A stretch of 64,000 nt of DNA from Acetatifactor aquisgranensis (GTDB taxonomy: Bacteria > Bacillota > Clostridia > Lachnospirales > Lachnospiraceae): contig NZ_CALPDH010000001.1 of the NCBI RefSeq assembly GCF_943193215.1, positions 280,055 to 344,054 on the forward strand, read 5' to 3'. The first letter of the stretch is position 1. Each line of letters begins with the position of its first letter. Below are positions 24,759 to 32,391 of this stretch, piece after piece. The notes beneath the pieces are model-generated. The model was not told the DNA's origin, did no database searches, and saw only the letters and a program-made list of their open reading frames with translations. The position numbers were made by a program, and so were the translations under genes.

Positions 24759-25757
24759 ATGGCACAGATAGAGCTTTTATTGGAGAAGCAGCTACTCACG
24801 ATACGGAACCAAGAGGTCATATCCAGCGGGGACATAGACTATGACACCTGTTCGTTTGCGTTCGATGAGTCATGGGATGGGTTCACGAAGACGGGGGTCT
24901 TCTACCAGGACAAGAAAAATGTCCAGTATGCGGTGCTGGGGGCCGATGGGAGCTGCAGGATACCGGCTCAGGCCATGGCTGGGGAGGGGAACATGTACAT
25001 CGGTGTGTTCGGGGTCAGCGGCTCCAAAGTGGTGACGTCCACGGTGGAGAGGGTGTACATCAGGCAGGGCGCCATATCCGTGGGCACGGTCAGCACGGAG
25101 CCGAGCGATGATGTGTTCCTGGCTATCATCGCACAGTACCAGCGGATGGCGGAGATGATGCAGGGATATGATGCCACAGCAGCCGAACTCTCAGAGATGC
25201 TGAGAGACCTGAACGCCTATGACGTGGCAGATGTCCTGATGAGGCTGGAGGTAGCAGAAGCAGCCGTAAGGAACATCGAGCTGGCCTCCGGCGGGCTGAG
25301 GTTCGGCATGGACGCGGACGGAAACTGGGGCTACATCATTCCGGGAAGCGAGGATGTCATTGGGTTTGGGGCTGGCAGGGCGGACGTCCCTGGGGAAACC
25401 CTTGAGACCTATCGGTGGCAGACTGTGGAATGCAGCGCCGAATTCATAGAAGGTGACAGGGAGTGGAATGTGGATGTCTCAGACGGCAATCCTGTGGGCA
25501 AGAAGAACTTATTCCTGGCCGTCAAAGTCCCGGAGGCCTGCAAAACGATTATGCATTTAACGAAAGGCGAAAATTGCGCGCTTTTTGTATGTGTAAACGA
25601 TGAATTTATCGTTGAAAATACAAAAAGTGAAAAATATGACGTCCAAAAAATCCTGCCACTAGTGAAAGGGGGCAATTATGTTTTTCTGGAGTGTTGGCGT
25701 ATTTCTTCTTCTGGCAATAATAATGTGCGTATTTCGTTCGCGCCGATAGTAGTTTAG
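24759..25757 (+). CDS. Baseplate upper protein-like (BppU-type)
   Basis: The 332-residue protein starts (MAQIELLLEKQLLTIRNQ) and continues (DTCSFAFDESWDGFTKTGVF, CRIPAQAM) like the N-terminal domain of BppU proteins, which anchors receptor-binding proteins to the baseplate. A helical linker and a GNWGYIIPGSEDVIGFG block follow, the latter shared with the Tal protein. The last 70 residues are AT-rich in coding and unlike the rest, probably a swapped C-terminal head. Confidence 0.7.
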   Translation: MAQIELLLEKQLLTIRNQEVISSGDIDYDTCSFAFDESWDGFTKTGVFYQDKKNVQYAVLGADGSCRIPAQAMAGEGNMYIGVFGVSGSKVVTSTVERVYIRQGAISVGTVSTEPSDDVFLAIIAQYQRMAEMMQGYDATAAELSEMLRDLNAYDVADVLMRLEVAEAAVRNIELASGGLRFGMDADGNWGYIIPGSEDVIGFGAGRADVPGETLETYRWQTVECSAEFIEGDREWNVDVSDGNPVGKKNLFLAVKVPEACKTIMHLTKGENCALFVCVNDEFIVENTKSEKYDVQKILPLVKGGNYVFLECWRISSSGNNNVRISFAPIVV

Positions 25758-25795
25758 TAAAAAGATTTTCAGATAAGGAAAGAGAGGGATGATGC

Positions 25796-26272
25796 ATGTA
25801 TAAAGTAAAAGCTGCTGTGATTACGGCGATGTCCGCACTGATGGGCTGGCTGGGCATCCTGGCCGTTCCGGTATGCCTGCTGGTCCTGTGCAACCTGATA
25901 GACTATGCCACGGGGCTCATGGCGGCGCCCTACAGGACAGAGAGCGTGAACAGCTACAAGGGCATCAGGGGCATCGTCAAGAAGGTGTGCATGTGGCTGC
26001 TCATCGTGGTGGGAGTCATTGTGGATGCGATGCTCAATTACGCAGTGGAGTACATAGGCTGGGGGATTGCGCTGCCTTTTATCGTGGCCACTGTAGTTGC
26101 GGTATGGCTGCTGGTCAACGAGATTATCAGCATCCTGGAGAACATTCTGGATATAGGTGTCACTATCCCTCCGTTCCTCCTGCCATTGGTCAGGAACATA
26201 AAGAAAACGGTGGAAGAGAAGACAGACGTGCTGGCAAAGGAGGGCGAGGATGGAAAAGGAAATATTATATGA
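25796..26272 (+). CDS. Phage holin (holin_4_1 type)
   Basis: The 158-residue protein has three to four hydrophobic segments (around residues 15-40, 62-80, 84-108 and 108-120), with LCNLIDYATGLMAAPY between the first two, a hallmark of this holin family. It would permeabilise the membrane at lysis. It overlaps the endolysin start by 23 bases. Confidence 0.9.
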   Translation: MYKVKAAVITAMSALMGWLGILAVPVCLLVLCNLIDYATGLMAAPYRTESVNSYKGIRGIVKKVCMWLLIVVGVIVDAMLNYAVEYIGWGIALPFIVATVVAVWLLVNEIISILENILDIGVTIPPFLLPLVRNIKKTVEEKTDVLAKEGEDGKGNII

Positions 26273-27263
26273 AGGGCCGGACATCTCCTATCACAATGGG
26301 AACGTGGACATCAAGCGCGTCCGGGATGCCGGGTGCGGGCGTGTAGGCATCCGGGCCGGGTACGGGAAGAACAACGTCGACCAGAAGTATGTGGTGAACG
26401 CCCTGGCCTGCTACAACCTGGGAGTGGCCGTGCTTCTGTACTGGTTCTCCTATGCCTGCAATGTGGCCATGGCGGTTGGAGAGGCCGGATATGCCATCGC
26501 ACAGGCGGCGAAGTACTGGAAGAGATGCCCTATCGCATTCGACTTTGAGTACGATTCCGTCAACTATGCCAGGAAGAACGGCGTGGCCGTCACGAAGGCA
26601 CTGGCTACGGACATGGCCATCGCCTTTCTGCAGCGTGTGGAGGAGGCCGGTTATGTCCCAGTGATTTATACAAATAGGGACTATCTCCGGAACTACTTCG
26701 ACATGGACAGGATTGCTGCGGCGCTCGGTACCGTATATGTCTGGTATGCCCGGTACACGTCTGCGCTCCCGGAAGGAGAGAAGGCCATCGCCGATGTCTG
26801 GCAGTACAGCTCCACCGGCCGACTGGCAGGGGTCACCGGCAATGTGGACATGAACAGATTCTACACAGACTTTTCTGGAAACACCGTTCCGGCGGAGCGG
26901 GAAGACAGGTGCAATCTCAACATCAAGTCCTTCCAGGCAGCGGCCAATGCGGACGGGTACCGGGACGCTGATGGCAAGCCTCTGGCGGAGGATGGCATTG
27001 ATGGCCCGAAGACCCAGTATGTCCGGAGGCAGATCGCCCTACAGGCAAAAAAGTCCGGGGGCAGATATGTAGCAGGCTCCACCGGGGCGGTCGTGGGATG
27101 GTGGCAGACACGCTGCAACGAGATCCTGGGCCACAGCCAGGCAGTGGATAAGAGGTACGGCCCGACATCCCGGACGGAGACCATGGCCGTGCAGCGCAAG
27201 CTGAGCCTGAAGGTCGATGGCATTGCTGGGTACAATAGCATCCAGGCAGCATTCTATAATTAG
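26250..27263 (+). CDS. Endolysin, glycosyl hydrolase family 25 lysozyme
   Basis: The 337-residue protein has the GH25 barrel: PDISYHNGNVD at residues 10-20 with the first catalytic Asp, AFDFEYD near residue 97 with the DxE pair, and DVWQYSSTG near residue 185. Residues from about 222 form a C-terminal region with two similar wall-binding parts (FQAAANADGYRDADGKPLAE and the LKVDGIAG block). It cuts peptidoglycan between MurNAc and GlcNAc. No signal peptide, in line with holin-dependent release. Confidence 0.93.
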   Translation: MEKEILYEGPDISYHNGNVDIKRVRDAGCGRVGIRAGYGKNNVDQKYVVNALACYNLGVAVLLYWFSYACNVAMAVGEAGYAIAQAAKYWKRCPIAFDFEYDSVNYARKNGVAVTKALATDMAIAFLQRVEEAGYVPVIYTNRDYLRNYFDMDRIAAALGTVYVWYARYTSALPEGEKAIADVWQYSSTGRLAGVTGNVDMNRFYTDFSGNTVPAEREDRCNLNIKSFQAAANADGYRDADGKPLAEDGIDGPKTQYVRRQIALQAKKSGGRYVAGSTGAVVGWWQTRCNEILGHSQAVDKRYGPTSRTETMAVQRKLSLKVDGIAGYNSIQAAFYN

Positions 27264-27269
27264 CAAAAG

Positions 27270-27292
27270 GGCGGCAGGGTCATCCTGCCGCC
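27270..27292 (+). terminator. Terminator behind the lysis genes
   Basis: GGCGGCAGG and CCTGCCGCC enclose a five-base loop 7 bases after the endolysin stop; a moderately T-rich region follows. Confidence 0.75.
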
Positions 27293-27315
27293 TGTACCTT
27301 TGGGTAGATTTTTTG

Positions 27316-27360
27316 TGACAAATTTCATGACAAAAAATTGTATTTGCATGACAAATTTCA
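27316..27360. repeat. Three TGACAAA direct repeats (candidate integrase arm sites)
   Basis: TGACAAATTTCA occurs at 27316 and 27349, with TGACAAAAAATT at 27328 between them. Short directly repeated sites near a prophage end are typical of integrase arm-type binding sites. Confidence 0.45.
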
Positions 27361-27390
27361 CATTTGAGACCCCAATAATTTTAGGTAGCT

Positions 27391-27443
27391 AAAAAGCCGC
27401 AAACCCTTGAATTTACTGGGAAATCCTTGGATTTGCAGCTTTA
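27391..27443. repeat. Inverted repeat between prophage and tRNA-Val (candidate attR)
   Basis: AAAGCCGCAAACCC and GGATTTGCAGCTTT form an imperfect inverted repeat around TTGAATTTACTGGGAAATCC, nine bases from the tRNA-Val 3' end. It may be the recombination core with its inverted core sites, or a terminator. The matching attL copy would lie outside the window. Confidence 0.4.
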
Positions 27444-27451
27444 AACAAAAA

Positions 27452-27526
27452 TGGAAGCAAGGGGGCTCGAACCCCTGACCTTTCGCGTGTGAGGCGAACG
27501 CTCATCCCAGCTGAGCTATGCTTCCA
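27452..27526 (-). tRNA. tRNA-Val (CAC)
   Basis: On the minus strand the 75-base sequence folds as a cloverleaf: acceptor TGGAAGC/GCTTCCA, D arm TAGCTCAGCTGGGA, anticodon stem TTCGC-CTCACAC-GCGAA giving CAC, and T arm with GGTTCGAGCC. The 3' CCA is not encoded beyond the acceptor. Its 3' end faces the prophage, as expected for a tRNA used as an integration site. Confidence 0.92.
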
Positions 27527-27534
27527 TGTCCTCT

Positions 27535-27562
27535 ATTGTACCACGCTTTTCAAAAAAAGCAA
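27535..27562 (-). promoter_or_regulatory. tRNA-Val promoter
   Basis: On the minus strand TTGCTT (27562-27557), a 16-base spacer and TACAAT (27540-27535) lie nine bases before the tRNA. Confidence 0.55.
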
Positions 27563-27641
27563 GAGGAAAAATTGTTTTCCTGCAAATTTTTGTATATGGT
27601 ATTTTTTCGAAAAAAATATTTAAAAAATTTCAAAAAACATA

Positions 27642-27670
27642 TTGACTTTTTGAGAGGAATAGTTTAGAAT
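27642..27670 (+). promoter_or_regulatory. tRNA-Leu promoter
   Basis: TTGACT, a 17-base spacer and TAGAAT, ending 12 bases before the tRNA. Confidence 0.7.
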
Positions 27671-27681
27671 ATGATTTGTTC

Positions 27682-27765
27682 GCAGGAATGGCGGAATTGG
27701 CAGACGCGCACGGTTCAGGTCCGTGTGGTAGCAATACCATGAGAGTTCAAGTCTCTTTTCCTGCA
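27682..27765 (+). tRNA. tRNA-Leu (CAG)
   Basis: The 84-base sequence has acceptor GCAGGAA/TTCCTGC with discriminator A, a D loop of class II type, anticodon arm CACGG-TTCAGGT-CCGTG giving CAG, a long variable arm (TGGTAGCAATACCA) and a T arm with AGTTCAAGTCT. The long variable arm confirms a leucine-type tRNA. CCA is not encoded. Confidence 0.93.
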
Positions 27766-27771
27766 CGAAGC

Positions 27772-27805
27772 TGAAAGGTACTTGATGAATGTCAAGTACC
27801 TTTCA
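27772..27805 (+). terminator. Terminator hairpin behind tRNA-Leu
   Basis: A perfect 14-bp stem, TGAAAGGTACTTGA with its complement, encloses a six-base loop. The following sequence is AT-rich rather than a pure T run. Confidence 0.7.
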
Positions 27806-27936
27806 ATATATATACAGGTTTTATGGGAGCGGGTGTGAAGTGTGACTGTTGAATGCTTTGCGCTCTTTTCTTTTCCCCTGAAAGAGGCCGGCCCAACAGA
27901 ATGAACACCCGCCGCAGGCGGCATGGGAGCGTGAGA

Positions 27937-29277
27937 ATGGAAAAAACGGGAAAACAATATACAGCCGATAAAAATAGGCATGCGCACCGCAGGGACTGGT
28001 ACCAGCTGGATCTTTCAGCCATTGTGTATCCTACGCTTCAGAGGAGGGATTTCTCCTCGGTGTACAGGCTCTCCGTGGTGCTGAAGGAAGAAATACAGCA
28101 AGATCTCCTGCAACAGGCTCTGGACATGACGCTTCCCAGGTTTCCCACCTACAAGGCGGCTATCCGCAAGGGATTGTTCTGGCGCTATCTGGAGCCCAAT
28201 GACCGTCCGGGGCCTTTTGTGCAGAAAGATGTGCGCAATCCCTGCCAGCCCATGTATTTCAAGGCAAACAACCGCTACCTGGTCCGGGTCTATTATTTCC
28301 GCAACAGGATCGCCCTGGAGGCCCATCACAGTCTGGGAGACGGGACAGGCGGTATGTGCGTTCTGATGACTCTGACAGCCACTTACCTGCGCCTGCTGGG
28401 GGCGGAAGGAATCGATAACGGCGGTTTTGTGCTGGACATCCACGGCACGCCGGAGGAGGGCGAGCTGGAGGATGCCTATATGCGCTATGCCAATGCTAAA
28501 GTGCGCCCGCCCAGGGTGGAGGAGAAATCCTACCGGGTCAGAGGCACGGCGGAGCCCTTTTATACGCTGAACATCATAGACGGCATCATGTCCGTCTCGG
28601 AAGTCATGGCTGCGGCAAAGCGTTACGGAGCCACCATCACGGAGTATCTGAACGCGGTGCTTCTCCAGGCGCTTCTCCTGAAACAGGAGGAGGACCACGC
28701 AAGCCGCCTGCGCCCGGTGAAGATTGCCATGCCCGTGAACCTGCGGCGCTTTTTTCCGTCTATTACTCTGCGGAATTTCATCACCATGATATATCCGGGG
28801 GTGGATCCCAGGCTTGGGGAGTATACTTTTGAGGAAATCGTGGTTCAGGTGCGCAATTATATGAGATACTATCTCAACGAGAAGCTTCTCAGAGGGGACA
28901 TCACCACCAATGCTGCCACACAGCGCAACCCCTTTATCCGGGTAGTGCCGCTGTTCATCAAGGATTTCGTGGTGCGGATGTTCTACACGAAAGTGCAGGA
29001 CAGAAATTCTTCGGCCGGGCTCACCAATATGGGCGTGATGAAAGTGCCGGAGGGGATGAAGCCCTATATCGAGAGATTCGATATCTACATGGGACAGCCC
29101 TTTTCCCGCAGGACCAACTGCGCCATCATCAGCTTTGGGGATATCCTGACGGTGAATTTTGCCAGCAGCATCGTGGAGACGGATGTGGAGCGGCATTTTT
29201 TCCGGCGGCTTGTCAAAGACGGCATCCATGTGAAGATTGAGAGCAACCGGGAGATGGACAGGGAGGACGGAGCGTAA
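27937..29277 (+). CDS. Condensation-domain-type acyltransferase (alcohol acetyltransferase-like)
   Basis: The start is taken at ATG 27937 (begins MEKTGKQYTADK), behind GGGAGCGTGAGA; earlier in-frame ATGs at 27853 and 27901 lack good sites. The 446-residue protein has HHSLGDG near residue 130, the HHxxxDG active site of the BAHD/condensation superfamily, and NFASSIVETDVERHFF near the end. No carrier-protein domain is attached. Family members esterify alcohols or lipids with acyl-CoA. It leads an apparent operon with a zinc-ribbon membrane protein and an esterase; the product is unknown. Confidence 0.75.
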   Translation: MEKTGKQYTADKNRHAHRRDWYQLDLSAIVYPTLQRRDFSSVYRLSVVLKEEIQQDLLQQALDMTLPRFPTYKAAIRKGLFWRYLEPNDRPGPFVQKDVRNPCQPMYFKANNRYLVRVYYFRNRIALEAHHSLGDGTGGMCVLMTLTATYLRLLGAEGIDNGGFVLDIHGTPEEGELEDAYMRYANAKVRPPRVEEKSYRVRGTAEPFYTLNIIDGIMSVSEVMAAAKRYGATITEYLNAVLLQALLLKQEEDHASRLRPVKIAMPVNLRRFFPSITLRNFITMIYPGVDPRLGEYTFEEIVVQVRNYMRYYLNEKLLRGDITTNAATQRNPFIRVVPLFIKDFVVRMFYTKVQDRNSSAGLTNMGVMKVPEGMKPYIERFDIYMGQPFSRRTNCAIISFGDILTVNFASSIVETDVERHFFRRLVKDGIHVKIESNREMDREDGA

Positions 29278-29324
29278 GCCCTGATAGATGTTTCGGGTGC
29301 GGCGGAAAGGCTGCCGCGGAAAGG

Positions 29325-30071
29325 ATGGATATGTCATATTGTGTGAATTGCGGCGTGGAACTGGAACAGAATGCCAGGGAATGCCCTTTGTGCAACACGC
29401 CGGTGCTGAATCCCAGGGAACAGATGCTGCAGGGGCGGCAGGAAAAACCGATTACCGGAAAAAATGCGGAGGGGATTTCCGCGTTTCCGAAAGAAAAGGG
29501 ACAGGTGGAGACGGTAAAGAGAAAGGATTTGGGGTTATTGCTCACCATGGTGATACTGGCGTCTGTGGCCACCTGCGGCATTCTGAACCTGCTGGTATTT
29601 GACGGTGTGCCCTGGTCGCTGGCGGTCATCGGGGCCTGCGTTATTTTATGGGTGTTCATGATTCCGGTGGTAATCTGCACAAGACTGCCGATTTATGTCT
29701 CTCTGCTGTTTGACGGCGGCGCGGTGGCCCTTTATCTGTATATGCTGACTTTCCTGGCCGGGGGCGACGAGTGGTTCCTGGGACTGGGCCTGCCCGTCAC
29801 CGTGCTGGTAACGGTGACAGCGGAGCTGGTGACGCTGTGCATCCTCCGGCTTCCCCGCTCTTTCCTGACAGTGGCGCTCTACCTGTTCACGGCGCTGGGG
29901 CTGCTGTGCATGGGGCTGGAGATGCTGATCAGGCATTATCTGGAAGCGAGGATATTTTTGACCTGGTCCGCGGTGGTGCTGACGATCTGCACCATACTGG
30001 ATATCGCGGTGATAACGATGCTTTCCCGCAGGCGGCTCCGCAATGAGGTGCGCAGGCGGCTGCATTTCTGA
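29325..30071 (+). CDS. Zinc-ribbon multi-pass membrane protein (DUF6320-like)
   Basis: The 248-residue protein begins with a zinc ribbon (CVNCGVELEQ, then CPLCNTP, residues 6-26), a 40-residue polar linker, and about six membrane segments from residue 70 to 235. An ATG six bases downstream is an alternative start. The combination with the flanking acyltransferase and hydrolase genes recurs in Lachnospiraceae in my recollection, so the three probably act on one membrane-associated metabolite. Confidence 0.65.
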   Translation: MDMSYCVNCGVELEQNARECPLCNTPVLNPREQMLQGRQEKPITGKNAEGISAFPKEKGQVETVKRKDLGLLLTMVILASVATCGILNLLVFDGVPWSLAVIGACVILWVFMIPVVICTRLPIYVSLLFDGGAVALYLYMLTFLAGGDEWFLGLGLPVTVLVTVTAELVTLCILRLPRSFLTVALYLFTALGLLCMGLEMLIRHYLEARIFLTWSAVVLTICTILDIAVITMLSRRRLRNEVRRRLHF

Positions 30072-30121
30072 ATCACTGAAAGATTGAGATGAATGTCTGC
30101 CGAGAGCGGACATGAGGGGGG

Positions 30122-31153
30122 ATGGAAACGAAAATGGAAACAGAATTGAAAAGGGATATGAAAACGGAGGCCAGGGCGGAGGCAGAGTCCCCGTCGGCAA
30201 TCGAAATCGAGGCAGGAGTAGAAAACGGAATCAAGACCGGGAAGGATATCGAGGAAGCTGACAGCATGGACAAAAGGCGTCAGGGCCTGATGAACCTGAT
30301 CAGGCGTGTCCACGGCATGGTGGAGAATACGGATATCGAGAAGCACAGGCAGTCCCAGGATCATATCGGGACTATCTTAAGCAACACGAAAGCCATTGAG
30401 TACCGGGAAGTGGACATAAGCGGCATGTACGGTGAATGGGTCGGCGTCAACCGGGCGCATATGAAGAAATATGTGCTGCTGCACTGCCATGGGGGCGGAT
30501 ACTCCACCGGCAGCAGCCTGTATGCCAGGACGCTGACCTCGAAGCTTGCAGAGTCCACCTCCATGGATGTGCTGTGCTTCGATTACCGCCTTGCCCCTGA
30601 GCACCCTTATCCCGCGGCCCTGGAGGATGCCATGCAGGCGTGGAACTATCTGATGCTCTTAGGATACGGCGCCCGGGACGTAATCGTGACAGGAGATTCT
30701 GCGGGAGGGAATCTGGCACTGGCGCTGACTTTGAAGCTGAAAGAGGAGAAGAGGCTCCTGCCCAGAGGAATCATTCTCATGTCGCCCTGGACAGATCTGA
30801 CCTCCTCGGGCAAGTCCTTCCAGACAAAGGCGGAGGCAGACCCGGTGCTGAACTGTGCTTATATCGACAGGATGGTGCATGCCTACGCGGAGGGACATGA
30901 CCTGACGGATTCTTTGATTTCTCCGCTGTTCGGGGATTTTGAGGGCTTTCCGCCCACCTATATCCAGGTGGGGGAGAATGAGATTCTCCTAAGCGACGCC
31001 CTGCGGCTCCATCGGACTTTCATAGAGAAGAATGTACCTGTGAAAATAGATATCTATCCGGGCATGTGGCATGTATTCCAGATGTCCCCGGTAAAGGCCG
31101 CCAGGGCCGCCATGGACAAAAACGCGGAATTTATTTTTGATGTCTGCAGATAA
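30122..31153 (+). CDS. Alpha/beta hydrolase, hormone-sensitive-lipase-type esterase
   Basis: The 343-residue protein has the oxyanion motif HCHGGG near residue 121, the nucleophile elbow GDSAGGN near residue 191, an acid in the DLTDSLISPLFGD region and the catalytic His in GMWHVFQ near residue 318. The first 65 residues are charged and repetitive (METKMETELKRDMK), unlike typical family members, so a start at the later ATG (MDKRRQGLMNLI) is possible. It ends the acyltransferase operon and could remove the acyl group that the first enzyme adds. Confidence 0.8.
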   Translation: METKMETELKRDMKTEARAEAESPSAIEIEAGVENGIKTGKDIEEADSMDKRRQGLMNLIRRVHGMVENTDIEKHRQSQDHIGTILSNTKAIEYREVDISGMYGEWVGVNRAHMKKYVLLHCHGGGYSTGSSLYARTLTSKLAESTSMDVLCFDYRLAPEHPYPAALEDAMQAWNYLMLLGYGARDVIVTGDSAGGNLALALTLKLKEEKRLLPRGIILMSPWTDLTSSGKSFQTKAEADPVLNCAYIDRMVHAYAEGHDLTDSLISPLFGDFEGFPPTYIQVGENEILLSDALRLHRTFIEKNVPVKIDIYPGMWHVFQMSPVKAARAAMDKNAEFIFDVCR

Positions 31154-31155
31154 CA

Positions 31156-31246
31156 GTGTGCAAAGATTTTCTAAGCGGTCAAAGGACGCCCGCTAAGAAA
31201 ATCTAAATTGCACACGGAAGAATGCCCAAAGTGCGGGCATTCTTCC
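31156..31246 (+). terminator. Two consecutive long hairpins
   Basis: The first (31156-31215) pairs GTGTGCAAAGATTTTCT with its near-complement AGAAAATCTAAATTGCACAC. The second (31216-31246) is a perfect 12-bp stem, GGAAGAATGCCC with GGGCATTCTTCC, around seven bases. They occupy the gap before dgt and probably end the esterase operon, though no T run follows, so a small structured RNA is also possible. Confidence 0.5.
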
Positions 31247-31356
31247 GGACTTGCACCATATTCGTCAGGAGAAAAAAGGATTTTGCCCACAGACGCAGAA
31301 TAATATAAATAGAGTAAGTAGACTGGTCAGGAACTGGATTAGGAGCAGAGGCTGGT

Positions 31357-32361
31357 ATGACGATCAGAGAAAATCTTGAACAATGGGAGAAGCAGTATTT
31401 AAGCCCTTTCGCGTCCCACAGCACGGATTCTAAGGGGAGATTAAAGCCTGAGCCGCACTGCGATGTACGGCCCGTGTTCCAGCGGGACAGGGACCGGATT
31501 ATCCACTGCAAGGCGTTCCGCAGGCTGAAGGACAAGACCCAGGTATTCCTGTCGCCGGAGGGAGATCATTACCGCACCCGGCTGACCCATACCCTGGAGG
31601 TTTCCCAGAACGCCCGCACCATCGCGAAGGCTCTGCGGCTGAACGAAGAGCTGGTGGAGGCCATCGCACTGGGGCATGATCTGGGGCACACACCTTTCGG
31701 GCATGCGGGGGAGAGGGCGCTGAACAGGATATGTCCTCTGGGTTTTGAGCACAATATTCAGAGCGTCAGGACGGTAGACCGCCTGGAGAAGAAAGGACAG
31801 GGTCTGAACCTGACATACGAAGTGCGCGACGGCATCCTGAACCATCAGACCAGCGGAACTCCCCACACCCTGGAGGGGAAAATCGTGCGGCTCTCCGACA
31901 AGATTGCCTATATCCACCATGACATGGACGACGCGGTCAGGGCAGGCATTTTAAGGGAGAGCGATGTGCCTGCGGAGATTCGCGATGTCATCGGCAGCAC
32001 TCCCAGCGACCGTTTCGACCACTTTATTCACGACATCGTGAATACCAGTATGGGGAAGAACGATATCCTGATGTCGGAAGAGACCCATACGGCCATGACG
32101 AAAATGCGTGCGTTTATGTTCGAAAATGTATACGAGAACCCTGTGGCCAAGAGCGAGGAGGCCAAGGCCGAACAGCTGATGGAGACGCTTTATCTGCATT
32201 TCCTGCATGATATCGACAGCCTGCCGGAGGAATTCAGGGGCCTCCTGGAGCAGGGAGAGCCAAAGGAACAGGTGGTATGCGATTACGTGGGGGCCATGAC
32301 GGACCGATTCGCGATTGCCACCTACGACGACATATACATACCGAAGTCCTGGATGGGCTGA
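31357..32361 (+). CDS. dgt: dGTP triphosphohydrolase-like HD protein
   Basis: The 334-residue protein has the HD signature split as HTLEVSQNART, then GHDLGHTPFGHAGE near residue 106, plus YIHHDMDDAVRAG, as in the dNTPase (Dgt/SAMHD1-like) family. It hydrolyses dGTP or other dNTPs to the nucleoside and triphosphate. It begins the dgt-dnaG-rpoD macromolecular-synthesis order that is typical of clostridia. Confidence 0.88.
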   Translation: MTIRENLEQWEKQYLSPFASHSTDSKGRLKPEPHCDVRPVFQRDRDRIIHCKAFRRLKDKTQVFLSPEGDHYRTRLTHTLEVSQNARTIAKALRLNEELVEAIALGHDLGHTPFGHAGERALNRICPLGFEHNIQSVRTVDRLEKKGQGLNLTYEVRDGILNHQTSGTPHTLEGKIVRLSDKIAYIHHDMDDAVRAGILRESDVPAEIRDVIGSTPSDRFDHFIHDIVNTSMGKNDILMSEETHTAMTKMRAFMFENVYENPVAKSEEAKAEQLMETLYLHFLHDIDSLPEEFRGLLEQGEPKEQVVCDYVGAMTDRFAIATYDDIYIPKSWMG

Positions 32362-32391
32362 GTCTGTTCCGAAAGGAAGAGGGAGGTGCAG

